From Rhizobiales bacterium 64-17 (GTDB lineage Bacteria; Pseudomonadota; Alphaproteobacteria; Rhizobiales; Xanthobacteraceae), in contig MKWA01000022.1 of assembly GCA_001899285.1 (NCBI GenBank), positions 350,507 through 414,506 of the forward strand: a stretch of DNA of 64,000 bases. The letters are read 5' to 3'. The translations under genes and the position numbers were made by a program. The notes under the pieces were generated by a model that was not told where the DNA came from, made no database searches, and was given only the letters and a program-made list of their open reading frames with translations. Each line of letters begins with the position of its first letter. Position 1 is the first letter of the stretch. Below are positions 34,440 to 42,982 of this stretch, in pieces.

Positions 34440-35890
34440 CGGCATCCGATCTCGTCGCGCTGGAGCAGCGCATCGTCCGCGAGCGGCAGTTCCTGTCGTT
34501 TCCGTCGCGGGCGTGGATGCGGCCGGCAGCGGCGGCCGGAGAGCACGTTTATGACGTGATCATCGTCGGCGGCGGACAGAGCGGTCTTGCGGCGGCTTAT
34601 GGCCTGATCCGCGAGAACGTCAGCAACATCCTCGTGCTGGACCGTAACGCGCCGGGCCGCGAAGGGCCGTGGAAGACCTTCGCGCGGATGATCACGCTAC
34701 GTACGCCGAAAATGGTCAGCGGCCTCGATTTCGGTAATCCCTCGCTGACGCCGCAAGCCTGGTACGAGGCGCAATGGGGCGCGGACGCCTGGCAGCGGCT
34801 GGTGCGGATGCCGCGCGAGCAATGGCAGGATTACCTCGACTGGTATCGCCGGGTGCTCGAGCTGCCGGTTCGCAACGGCGTGAGCGTCACCGGCTTTGCC
34901 GGCGATGGTGACCGGGTGCGCGTACAGACGGCGGATGGCGCGCATCTGCTGGCCCGTAAGGTGATCCTGTGCACCGGGCTCGATGGCTCCGGCGAATGGA
35001 CCGTCCCGAAAATCATTTCCGAGGCGCTTCCCAAGAATCGCTACGCCCATTCGGGGGAAGAGATCGATTTTGCCGCTCTGGCCGGACAGCGCATCGGCGT
35101 GCTCGGCAATGGCGCATCCGCTTTCGATAATGCGGCGACGGCGCTGGAGCACGGCGCAGCGAAGGTGACGCTCTGCCTGCGCAAGCCCGTATTCCCGCGC
35201 ATCAACGTCCATAAGTGGATGGAGACCTCGGGGTTTCTGGGCCACTACTGGACGTTGCCCAACGAAGCACGCTGGCGCTTCATGCGTTACATCACCGGCA
35301 TGAGTCAGCCGCCGCCGCAGGATACGTTGTGGCGCTGTGTCAACTTTCCGCAATTCAGCATCGAAACCGGAGCCGGCTGGCTCAGCGCGCGGCTCGACGG
35401 CGATGATGTGGTTGTCGAGACCGCGAAGGGGCCGATGCGGTTCGATTTCCTGATTTGCGGCACGGGGATTTCGAGCAATCCGGCAACGCGGCCGGAGCTG
35501 GCCGCGCTGGCGCCCTCCATCGCGCTCTGGAACGATGTGTTCACGCCGGCGCCGGGCGAGGAAGACCCTTATCTCGGCGCTGCGCCTTATCTCGGGCCGG
35601 GATACCAGTTCACGGAGAAGACGCCGGGCGAAGCGCCGGTTCTCGCGCGCATCCATAACTTCACTTACGGCGCGACGTTGAGCATGGGCCTGTCGGCGTC
35701 GTCGATCAGCGGCATGAAGTTCGGTTTGCCGCGCTTGATCCAGGGCGTCGTCGGCGACCTGTTCCGTGAGGATCTCGCCTATCAGGTCGAGTCACTGCAC
35801 GCCTATCGCGATCCCGATATCGACACGCTCGCCCTTCCGGAAGATCGAAGCCTCGTTCCGGTCGTCGATGTCCGGCGTGCGGCCGTTTGA
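34436..35890 (+). CDS. FMO-like NAD(P)/FAD oxidoreductase
   Basis: The 484-residue product has an FAD Rossmann motif GGGQSG (45-50), a second nucleotide-binding motif GNGASA near residue 222 and an ATG-like GTGIS late. The overall order fits flavin-containing monooxygenases. The FMO/BVMO fingerprint (FxGxxxH) is replaced by YAHSGEEIDFAAL. It is translationally coupled to the transporter ATPase and precedes molybdenum hydroxylase genes, so it probably hydroxylates the imported compound or an intermediate. Confidence 0.82.
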   Translation: MTASDLVALEQRIVRERQFLSFPSRAWMRPAAAAGEHVYDVIIVGGGQSGLAAAYGLIRENVSNILVLDRNAPGREGPWKTFARMITLRTPKMVSGLDFGNPSLTPQAWYEAQWGADAWQRLVRMPREQWQDYLDWYRRVLELPVRNGVSVTGFAGDGDRVRVQTADGAHLLARKVILCTGLDGSGEWTVPKIISEALPKNRYAHSGEEIDFAALAGQRIGVLGNGASAFDNAATALEHGAAKVTLCLRKPVFPRINVHKWMETSGFLGHYWTLPNEARWRFMRYITGMSQPPPQDTLWRCVNFPQFSIETGAGWLSARLDGDDVVVETAKGPMRFDFLICGTGISSNPATRPELAALAPSIALWNDVFTPAPGEEDPYLGAAPYLGPGYQFTEKTPGEAPVLARIHNFTYGATLSMGLSASSISGMKFGLPRLIQGVVGDLFREDLAYQVESLHAYRDPDIDTLALPEDRSLVPVVDVRRAAV

Positions 35891-35909
35891 TCAATACGAA
35901 GCATGAATC

Positions 35910-36809
35910 ATGTATCCCTCCCGATTTGACTATGTGAAAGCCGCCAGCTTCGCGGAAGCGTCCGCCGCGCTGTTGCAGGGCGGCGACGGAGCGAAGGTGC
36001 TGGCCGGCGGCCAGACCCTGATCCCGATGATGAAGCTGCGGCTCCTGCGGCCGGAACTGATCGTCGATCTCGGCGGCATTGATGATGCGCGCGATATCGT
36101 CGTCGATGACGATGTGATCGAGATTGGCGCGCTCGCGCGTCATGCCGATATCGGCAACGAATTCCGCGCGCAAAACCTGTGTCCCATCATCTCCGATTGT
36201 GCGCTGGGGATCGCCGACGCGCAGGTGCGCAATATGGGGACGATTGGCGGGTCTCTGGCGGAAGCCGACCCGTGCAGTTGCTGGCCCGCATTGCTGGTGG
36301 CGCTCGATGCCGCCGTTCTGATCGAAGGTCCGGGCGGAACGCGCGCGCTGCGCGTGCGGGATTTGCTGCGCGACGCCTACACACCCGACCTCGCAGCCGG
36401 TGAGTTGATCACACGCATCGCGGTGGAGCGCGCCGCGCTCGACGGGATCGGCGCCTTCGTCGCGTTCAAGCGCGCCGCGCCGGCCTATCCGACCGCCAGC
36501 GTCGCACTGCAAATCAACTATGACGGTGACCGTATCGCCGCGCTACGGCTCGGCTTCGGCTGCCTCGGTTTGACCCCGCTGGCGTTCGATGCCGCAAGCG
36601 ACATGGCTTGCGGGAAAACCGTGACGCCGGCCTTGATCGCTGACATCGCCGCCGCGGCTTCCGCTTTCGTCGAGCCGATCGACGATGCGAAAGGCAGCGA
36701 AACCTACAAGCGCTCGCTCGCCGCCGGCCTCGTGACAAGGGCCTTCAATGTCGTCGAGGCGCGCCGTACGGGAGCGCCTGCTGGGGAGACGCATCAATAC
36801 TATGGCTGA
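35910..36809 (+). CDS. Molybdenum hydroxylase FAD-binding medium subunit
   Basis: The 299-residue product has the FAD motifs AGGQTLIPMMKLR and GTIGGSLAEADP of xanthine dehydrogenase family medium subunits, with FKRAAPAYPTASVA in the C-terminal domain. Two Cys follow the second motif (ADPCSCW), which is unusual. Its last 8 bases overlap the small subunit gene. It carries electrons from the iron-sulfur subunit to NAD or another acceptor. Confidence 0.9.
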   Translation: MYPSRFDYVKAASFAEASAALLQGGDGAKVLAGGQTLIPMMKLRLLRPELIVDLGGIDDARDIVVDDDVIEIGALARHADIGNEFRAQNLCPIISDCALGIADAQVRNMGTIGGSLAEADPCSCWPALLVALDAAVLIEGPGGTRALRVRDLLRDAYTPDLAAGELITRIAVERAALDGIGAFVAFKRAAPAYPTASVALQINYDGDRIAALRLGFGCLGLTPLAFDAASDMACGKTVTPALIADIAAAASAFVEPIDDAKGSETYKRSLAAGLVTRAFNVVEARRTGAPAGETHQYYG

Positions 36810-37293
36810 GACCATGAAAATCCCGGTGTCGATCACGCTCAATGGCAGCATCGTGCGTGCCGATGTCGAGCCGCGCATGCTGCTGGTTGAATTCATCCGT
36901 GAGGTTGCCGGTCAGACCGGCACGCATATTGGTTGCGACACCAGCTATTGCGGCGCCTGCACCGTTCTGGTGAACGGCCGTCCGGCGAAATCGTGCACGC
37001 TGCTGGCGGTTCAGGCCGACGGCTGGTCGGTGAACACGGTGGAATCCCTGGAAAGCGGCGACACGCTCAATGTTCTGCAGCAGTGCTTTGCCGACAAGCA
37101 CGCCTTGCAGTGCGGCTTTTGCACGCCGGGCTTTCTGATGGCGGCCACCGGTCTGCTCGAACAGAATCCGGATCCCGACGACAAGGCAATCCGCAAGGGT
37201 CTGGGCGGGAATGTGTGTCGCTGCACCGGCTATCTGCCGATCATCGAGGCCGTCCGCTCGGCCGCCGTCGTCATCAAGGAGCGCAGGTCATGA
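36802..37293 (+). CDS. Molybdenum hydroxylase 2Fe-2S small subunit
   Basis: The 163-residue product has the plant-type cluster CDTSYCGACTVLVNG...C and the second 2Fe-2S cluster (CGFCTPGF and CRCTGY) of the family. The ATG at 36802 is chosen over a reading from 36748 because the ferredoxin fold begins right after it and it overlaps the upstream stop. Its own stop overlaps the CoxG-like start (ATGA). Confidence 0.93.
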   Translation: MAETMKIPVSITLNGSIVRADVEPRMLLVEFIREVAGQTGTHIGCDTSYCGACTVLVNGRPAKSCTLLAVQADGWSVNTVESLESGDTLNVLQQCFADKHALQCGFCTPGFLMAATGLLEQNPDPDDKAIRKGLGGNVCRCTGYLPIIEAVRSAAVVIKERRS

Positions 37294-37820
37294 ACGTCGA
37301 TCTCGACGGTGAATTCGATACCGCGGCGTCGGCGGATGAGACCTTTGCCTTCATCACGACGCCGGAAAAATTCGCGCCCGTGCTCCCGTATTTCAAGGGA
37401 CTCGATGTCAAGGACCAGCGTCATTTCACCGTGACATTGGAGGTTGGCGTTCCGCAAATTCGCGGCCGCGCCGATGTGGACGCCGAACTGGTCGAGAGCG
37501 AGGCGCCGTCGCGGGCCGTCTATGTGATCAAGGGGCGTCATGCGCTAGGCATGATGGATTCCCGCATGACGTTCACTGTCGCGCCGAAAGAAGCGGGCGC
37601 GCGCGTCGTCTGGGTGACGCAGAGCGTGGTGAGCGGAACGCTGGCGTCGCTGGCACAAGGCATCCTTCTGCCGCTGGCGAAGCGACAGATCAAATCGTTG
37701 GTGCAGGCGGTGCGCATGGAACTTGGCGGTGAAGCCGAGCCGGCGGCGCCCTCGCTGGTCTCGCGCGGCACATCCTCGTTGCGCGGCCTGTTCGGCAAAT
37801 CGACAGGATCGGCCCGATGA
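37290..37820 (+). CDS. CoxG-family SRPBCC protein
   Basis: The 176-residue product has an SRPBCC/CoxG fold: FDTAASADETFAFITTPEKFAPVLP, a Gly/Val beta region and a C-terminal helix KRQIKSLVQAVRMEL. A short basic tail (RGTSSLRGLFGKS) follows. CoxG proteins help mature or anchor CO dehydrogenase-type enzymes to the membrane. It lies between the small and large subunits, overlapping both by 4 bases. Confidence 0.85.
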   Translation: MNVDLDGEFDTAASADETFAFITTPEKFAPVLPYFKGLDVKDQRHFTVTLEVGVPQIRGRADVDAELVESEAPSRAVYVIKGRHALGMMDSRMTFTVAPKEAGARVVWVTQSVVSGTLASLAQGILLPLAKRQIKSLVQAVRMELGGEAEPAAPSLVSRGTSSLRGLFGKSTGSAR

Positions 37821-40237
37821 ACGCTCCATTTCGCCGAAAGGAAGACAATCGGCTGGTTCGCGGCCGGGGCCGTTTCGTCGATGATGAAGGCGGACGTGCG
37901 CTGCATGTGCGGCTGGTCCGCTCGCCTTATGCTCACGCGCGCATTCGTTCGGTCGATGTCAGCGCGGCCGAGGCCAGCGAGGGGGTTATCTGCACCCTGA
38001 CCGGTGCCGAAGTCGCGACGCTGACCAACCGTTTCATGCAGATCGCACCGCCGCCGGCGGATCAGGTGATCGACTATTGCATGGCGCCGGATCGCGTGCG
38101 GTTTCAGGGCGAACCGGTCGCGGCGGTGGTCGCCACATCCGTGGCGCTCGCCGTCGATGCGGCGGAAAAGGTGCGCGTCGACTACGAACCGCTTCCGGTG
38201 GTGGTCGATGCTGTCGAATCCCTGCGCAACGAGACGCTGCTGCACGAGCAGGTCGGCACCAACGAAAGCTGGGGTTCGCTGTTTGAATGGGGCGAGGTCG
38301 ATAAAGCCTTCGCGGACGCCGATACGGTGGTGACGATCGACCGCCTCAAATTCCACCGGTTCTCCAGCACGCCGCTGGAAACCTATGGCGGCGTGGTGAC
38401 CTGGGAAGCCAGCGGCCGCATCGACATGCTGTGCAATCTGATCCAGCCCGGCGTCGCCATGAAGTTCATGGCTCCTGCGCTCAGCGTGTCGCCGGAGCAG
38501 TTGCGCGTGCGGACGCAGGACATCGGCGGCGGATTCGGCATCAAGCAGAATCTCTATCCCTATCTGATGATCGCGGCGCTGTGCTCGCGCAAGGCCGGCC
38601 ATCGGCCGATCAAATGGATCGAAGACCGGCGCGAACATTTGCAAGGTAGCGCGCACGGCAACGAGCGCACCTTCCTCGATATCAAGGTGGCGCTGAAGGC
38701 CGATGGCGAAATCACGGCGGTGTCCGCGACGCATATCGACGATTGCGGTGCCTATCCACGCTATGAGCCGCTCGGCGGCGTGATCTGGAGTCAGGTGGCG
38801 CCGGCGTCCTATCGCTTGCGCAATCTGCGGATCAATTTCCGTCAGGCGATGACCAACAAATGTCCGGTGGGGCCGAACCGCGGCTTCTCGCGCATGCAGA
38901 ACGTCTGGTTCCTGGAGCGGGTGGTCGATATCTGCGCGCACGAGATGGGGATCGCGCCGGACGTGATGCGGCAGAGGAATTACATTCCGGAGATGCCGTG
39001 GACGACGCCGAATGGCTGCGTCTACGATTCCGGCGATTATGCCGCCATGTTGGCCATGGCCAAGGAGATGATCGGCTGGGACGACTGGATCGCGAAGCGC
39101 GATGCCATGCGCGCGGAAGGCAGACTTGTCGGCATCGGCATCGGCACCGCGCTCGATTCCGGCACCAACAATTTCGGCCAGTCAACGATCGTCAATCCGA
39201 AGTCCGGTCTGTCGGGCAATTCCGAGGCGGCCAATGTCCGCGTTGGCGTGGACGGCAGCCTGACAGTGATCGTCGGCTCGGTTCCGCAGGGGCAGAGCCA
39301 CGAAACGGTGGCGGCGCAGATCGTTGCGAAAGAGCTTGGCGTTCCGGAGGATATTGTCCGCGTTGCATCCGGCTTCGATTCCGAGCGTGCCACGCACACC
39401 AGCCACTCCGGCACCTATGCCAGCCAGTTCGCTGTCACCAGCGTCGGCGCGATCCATGGCGCGGTCGAAAAGGTGCGCGCCGAACTGCTGACCGTCGCGG
39501 CGATGCTGCTGCAGAAGCAGCGCAGCGAGTTACGCACGGGCGTGTTCGGCGGCGTTGCCGGCGTCGGTACGGCTGACGGCGGGAGCCACGTTTCGTTTGC
39601 CGACATTTCCAATCTCATCAATACCAAGACGGCCGGGCTGCCTGCCGAGCTTGAGGACATCACGCTGAACTGCCGCTATGTCTATCGCGCGCCGTTCCAG
39701 CTTCCCGATCCGGTCCGGAAATACGGCAACCTGACGCTGACCTATGCCGCGCAGGTGCATGTCGGCGTGATCGAGATCGATCCTCTGACCCACAATATCC
39801 ATGTGCTGGATTATGCCGCGGTCGATGATTGCGGCCGGGTGATGAACCACACGATCGTCAAGGGACAGGTGATCGGTGCGGCCGCGCATGGTTTCGGCGC
39901 GGCGCTGATGGAAAACCTGCGCTACGACGCCAACGGCAATCTGCTGACGGCGACGTTCAGCGACTATTGTCCGATCACCATGCTGAACATGCCGAATATC
40001 CGCTATGGCAACCGGGAATCGCCGTCACCCTTCACCTATAACGGCGCCAAGGGTATGGGCGAGGGTGGCGGCGGGCCGATCTTCGCCCTGTCATCGGCGC
40101 TGCAGGATGCGCTGGCGGCCTCCGGCGCGCGCCTCAATCAGTCCCACTATTCGCCGAGCGATCTCCATGCGGTCATGACGGGAGCGCCGGCGCGCGGCGT
40201 CGCGCAAGTAAGCGCGACCCGGCAAAGGCCGATCTAG
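37817..40237 (+). CDS. Molybdenum hydroxylase large (molybdopterin) subunit
   Basis: The 806-residue product carries Moco-binding motifs: GGGFGIKQ, VGPNRGFSR, PQGQSHE and the catalytic-Glu segment GMGEGGGGP near residue 750. It is of the xanthine dehydrogenase superfamily. The CODH signature AYxCSFR is absent, its place taken by KCPVGPNRGFSR, so it is a hydroxylase of unknown substrate and not CO dehydrogenase. It closes the operon before a LysR gene. Confidence 0.9.
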   Translation: MNAPFRRKEDNRLVRGRGRFVDDEGGRALHVRLVRSPYAHARIRSVDVSAAEASEGVICTLTGAEVATLTNRFMQIAPPPADQVIDYCMAPDRVRFQGEPVAAVVATSVALAVDAAEKVRVDYEPLPVVVDAVESLRNETLLHEQVGTNESWGSLFEWGEVDKAFADADTVVTIDRLKFHRFSSTPLETYGGVVTWEASGRIDMLCNLIQPGVAMKFMAPALSVSPEQLRVRTQDIGGGFGIKQNLYPYLMIAALCSRKAGHRPIKWIEDRREHLQGSAHGNERTFLDIKVALKADGEITAVSATHIDDCGAYPRYEPLGGVIWSQVAPASYRLRNLRINFRQAMTNKCPVGPNRGFSRMQNVWFLERVVDICAHEMGIAPDVMRQRNYIPEMPWTTPNGCVYDSGDYAAMLAMAKEMIGWDDWIAKRDAMRAEGRLVGIGIGTALDSGTNNFGQSTIVNPKSGLSGNSEAANVRVGVDGSLTVIVGSVPQGQSHETVAAQIVAKELGVPEDIVRVASGFDSERATHTSHSGTYASQFAVTSVGAIHGAVEKVRAELLTVAAMLLQKQRSELRTGVFGGVAGVGTADGGSHVSFADISNLINTKTAGLPAELEDITLNCRYVYRAPFQLPDPVRKYGNLTLTYAAQVHVGVIEIDPLTHNIHVLDYAAVDDCGRVMNHTIVKGQVIGAAAHGFGAALMENLRYDANGNLLTATFSDYCPITMLNMPNIRYGNRESPSPFTYNGAKGMGEGGGGPIFALSSALQDALAASGARLNQSHYSPSDLHAVMTGAPARGVAQVSATRQRPI

Positions 40238-40306
40238 GCATCGGACCTATATGGACTTCGCCATTCCGCTTTTGCACCATGGTCTGGAGCTGGCAGGAAA
40301 GATGGC

Positions 40307-41227
40307 GTGAGCAAGTCAAAGGACCCGATCCGGACGCTGGCCGAGGATGGCCTGCTGTATCTCAGCCACGCCGCGCGGCTCGGCACGATGCGTGCCGCCA
40401 GCGACCTGTTCGATGTCGCGCCCTCGACCATCAGCCGTCAGATCGCGATGCTGGAGAAAGAACTGGGGATCGAGCTTGTCGAGAAGAACCGTCATGTCGT
40501 CAAGCTGACGGAAGCAGGCCGGCGTGTGCTGGCCTATTACCGCGACCAGCAAGCGCAACGGGAGACATTGCTCTCCGAGATCGACGATTTGAAAGGATTG
40601 CGGACGGGCCATGTTGTTGTCGCGATCGGGCAGGGACTGATCCGGATTCCACTGGTCGCCGCGATCCAGGAGTTCAACCGCCGCTTCCCCCGCATGACCT
40701 TGACGGTTCGCAACATCGCGTCACGCGATGTCGTCCAGCTCGTCTACGAAGACGTCGTACATTTCGGCGCTATTCTCGACGCGTCGCCGGACCCGCGCGT
40801 GCGCACCCGCAGCACGTCGAACCAGCCGCTGCTGTTCATCACCCGGCCGGACCATCCCTACGCCAACCGCCGTTCGCTGGCTGTCGCGAGGTTGGTCGGG
40901 CAGAAGCTGGTTCTGCCGCAGGAGGGATTCCGCGTCCGGGAGATTTTGAGCGCCATCCAGCAGCGCGAAGGGATCATTCTCGATATCGGCGTGACGGCGT
41001 CGTCGATCCAGACGCTGACGGATTGCGTTTTGTCGGGCGTCGGCTCGACCATCATCCCGGCCGACTGCGTCTCCGATCATATCAAGGCGGGCCGGCTTGT
41101 TGCGATCCCGATCCAGGATCCCGATCTCTCGGCCGCGCGACTGCATATCATCGTCCGGATCGGCCGGAGATTGCCGTCCAACGCCCTGGCGTTTCTGGAA
41201 ATTCTGGAGCGGCAGCTGATTTCGTGA
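40307..41227 (+). CDS. LysR-family transcriptional regulator
   Basis: The 306-residue product starts at a GTG with AGGAAAG upstream. It has an N-terminal helix-turn-helix (GTMRAASDLFDVAPSTISRQIAMLEKELG in parts) and a LysR substrate-binding domain (VAIGQGLIRIPLVAAIQEFN). It follows the hydroxylase operon on the same strand by 69 bases, not divergently as is usual for LysR, and probably regulates it. Confidence 0.9.
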   Translation: MSKSKDPIRTLAEDGLLYLSHAARLGTMRAASDLFDVAPSTISRQIAMLEKELGIELVEKNRHVVKLTEAGRRVLAYYRDQQAQRETLLSEIDDLKGLRTGHVVVAIGQGLIRIPLVAAIQEFNRRFPRMTLTVRNIASRDVVQLVYEDVVHFGAILDASPDPRVRTRSTSNQPLLFITRPDHPYANRRSLAVARLVGQKLVLPQEGFRVREILSAIQQREGIILDIGVTASSIQTLTDCVLSGVGSTIIPADCVSDHIKAGRLVAIPIQDPDLSAARLHIIVRIGRRLPSNALAFLEILERQLIS

Positions 41228-41278
41228 GGCCCTGAAGAATTCGATCTTCGGCTTTGAGCGATGCTGCTGCCGCAAAAT

Positions 41279-41303
41279 CCGGTCGCGGTGTTGCCGCGAC
41301 CGG
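41279..41303 (-). terminator. Terminator after the cupin gene
   Basis: CCGGTCGCGG and CCGCGACCGG form a perfect 10-bp stem with a 5-base loop between convergent genes. On the minus strand it is followed by ATTTTG, so it suits the cupin gene best, and it may act in both directions. Confidence 0.7.
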
Positions 41304-41319
41304 CCGCCTGGCCCTGCGA

Positions 41320-41850
41320 TCAGGCCGATTTCAGATGTGCGTCACGGCGCTTGTAGAGATCCTCGTCGGCATAGCCCATCGTCTCAGGCTGCCCGCGGCC
41401 GAGCATGACCTGGAAGTAGACCGGCTCGAGGCTATCGTTCTGGTACCCGTGGATCACGCCGGCCGGGCAGGAGATGCACTCCCACGGACCGAGCCGCTTG
41501 GTGAGACGCTTGCCGGTCTCGTCTTCGATGAAGACATCGAGATGGCCTTGCAGCACGAAGAACACTTCCTCGACTTCATGGGTGTGCGCCGCATTGCCCT
41601 GGCCCGGCGGCACGAACATGATCGACAGGGTGAAGTTCTTGGCGGGGATGAAGCCGCTTTCGCCATGCTTGCCCGAGCCGCCGGCGCCGATGAAACGATG
41701 CTGGGCGCGGCGATAGCCTTCGATCTTGGCATCCTCGAACGCCGCCCAGTCCGCCTTGCGGTCGGCATAGCGGGCCGTATAGCGGGCCATGACGTCTTCC
41801 AGCGAAACGCCCACAAGCTCGGCGGGTAGCGGATGTCTTGCGACGCCCAT
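41320..41850 (-). CDS. Cupin-domain protein
   Basis: The 176-residue product has both cupin motifs: GQGNAAHTHEVEEVFFVLQG (metal-binding His, His and Glu) and PAGVIHGYQN (third His). An N-terminal helical extension precedes the barrel. It is a likely metal-dependent dioxygenase, isomerase or decarboxylase of small molecules. A TetR-type operator candidate lies 48 bases upstream. Confidence 0.82.
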   Translation of the reverse strand: MGVARHPLPAELVGVSLEDVMARYTARYADRKADWAAFEDAKIEGYRRAQHRFIGAGGSGKHGESGFIPAKNFTLSIMFVPPGQGNAAHTHEVEEVFFVLQGHLDVFIEDETGKRLTKRLGPWECISCPAGVIHGYQNDSLEPVYFQVMLGRGQPETMGYADEDLYKRRDAHLKSA

Positions 41851-41897
41851 AGAACAACTCCATCCTTTGGCTTCCGATTGCCGCGATCATAGTCGTC

Positions 41898-41913
41898 TTG
41901 ACTAGTTAGTCAA
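41898..41913. promoter_or_regulatory. TetR-type operator candidate, site 1
   Basis: TTGACTA-GT-TAGTCAA is a perfect 7-bp inverted repeat upstream of the cupin gene. It resembles RutR-type sites (TTGACCA-NN-TGGTCAA), and a TetR-family gene lies to the right. Confidence 0.55.
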
Positions 41914-41954
41914 TAAACGGGCTCGGCCGCGGATGAAAGCCAGATCTGCGCTCC

Positions 41955-42000
41955 ATGCAATTCTCGTTGACTGCATGCAATTTGATGAACCTGAATGCAA
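41955..42000. repeat. Three ATGCAA direct repeats at 20-bp spacing
   Basis: ATGCAA occurs at 41955-41960, 41975-41980 and 41995-42000, exactly 20 bases apart (near two helical turns), between the cupin gene and the TetR gene. The even phase suggests a regulator-binding array on one face of the DNA. Confidence 0.4.
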
Positions 42001-42077
42001 AATAGATGCGGCATCGGTGCCGTTTGCCGCGCATTGATCCACATCTGTTTGTACGAAGGGTCTTGCCGGTAGCCGTG

Positions 42078-42728
42078 TCAGGCGATTTTCCGCAGGCTCG
42101 GTGAACCGGCCAGACAGTGAAGCGACATGACTTCGACGATCTGATCGACCCAACGCTGCTGCGCACTCTCCGACGACATGTCGCGACCGAGCGCGATCTC
42201 CAGCGTGAACTGGTTCGACAGGTAGTGATAGCAGAGCGCGCAGAACATCAGATAGATGGTGACCGGATCGAGATTAGGCCGGAACACGCCGTCCTTGCAG
42301 CCGCGCTCGATCACGAAGGTGAGCGTCTCCAGCAACGGACCGTAAAGGTCGCGAACGCGCTGCGATTTCTTCAGGTATTTGCCCTTGTGCTTGTTCTCCT
42401 CGTTCATCAGCCGGATGATCGTCGGATCGTCACGAAAGGCGTTAAATGTATAGCGGATCAGCTGTTCCAGCGCGACGGCGGGATCGCTGGTGCGCACCGC
42501 GAGATCGCGCTGCTGGTCGCGCATGCGCTCATACATGCGCTCCAGCACGGCGACGAACAATTTTTCCTTCGAGTGGAAATAGTAATACAGCATGTTCTTG
42601 CTGAGATTGCAGCGCGCGGCGATGCGGTCGACCCGGCCGCCCTCGAATCCGAGCCGCGCGAACTCGTCGGTCGCCTTGGCGAGGATCTGCTCACGGGTTC
42701 GAGCGGGATCGTTGTGTCGACGTGCCAC
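42078..42728 (-). CDS. TetR-family transcriptional regulator
   Basis: A GTG at 42728, with GGGAG eight bases upstream, gives 216 residues beginning ARRHNDPARTREQIL after the initiator. A TTG reading from 42791 is less likely. The helix-turn-helix is VDRIAARCNLSKNMLYYYFHSKE (in parts), followed by a mainly helical ligand domain. It diverges from the FAD oxidoreductase gene and reads toward the cupin gene. Three similar 16-bp sites near 41898, 42931 and 44845 are its likely targets. Confidence 0.88.
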   Translation of the reverse strand: MARRHNDPARTREQILAKATDEFARLGFEGGRVDRIAARCNLSKNMLYYYFHSKEKLFVAVLERMYERMRDQQRDLAVRTSDPAVALEQLIRYTFNAFRDDPTIIRLMNEENKHKGKYLKKSQRVRDLYGPLLETLTFVIERGCKDGVFRPNLDPVTIYLMFCALCYHYLSNQFTLEIALGRDMSSESAQQRWVDQIVEVMSLHCLAGSPSLRKIA

Positions 42729-42930
42729 GACGGCATCTCCCAGCGGAAGCGGCGCAAAAGCCGCTCCATGACTCACGCCCTGATTTATCAATCTTCGACG
42801 GTGCTAGGCAATCGCCCAAACGGCCAGCCGTCGATCCGCGAACGCCGCGCCGCGCCGCGATCAAGCCCCGCGATCCCGGAACCAGGCGGTTTCGGCTCCG
42901 AAGCCGATTGAATTCATTTTCGCTTCCGTG

Positions 42931-42946
42931 TTGAATATCCATTCAA
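42931..42946. promoter_or_regulatory. TetR-type operator candidate, site 2
   Basis: TTGAAT-ATCC-ATTCAA is a perfect 6-bp inverted repeat between the divergent TetR and FAD oxidoreductase genes. It shares TTGAnT-N4-AnTCAA with site 1. Confidence 0.45.
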
Positions 42947-42982
42947 CATAATGGGTTGCGACGGCCCAGTTCGGAGCGCGCG

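Noticed and set aside
37817-40237. Aerobic CO dehydrogenase large subunit
   Set aside because: The AYxCSFR active-site loop is absent, and CoxG alone does not prove CO oxidation.
41955-42000. CRISPR-like repeat array
   Set aside because: Only 6-base repeats at 20-bp spacing, with no cas genes. No CRISPR array is visible in the window.
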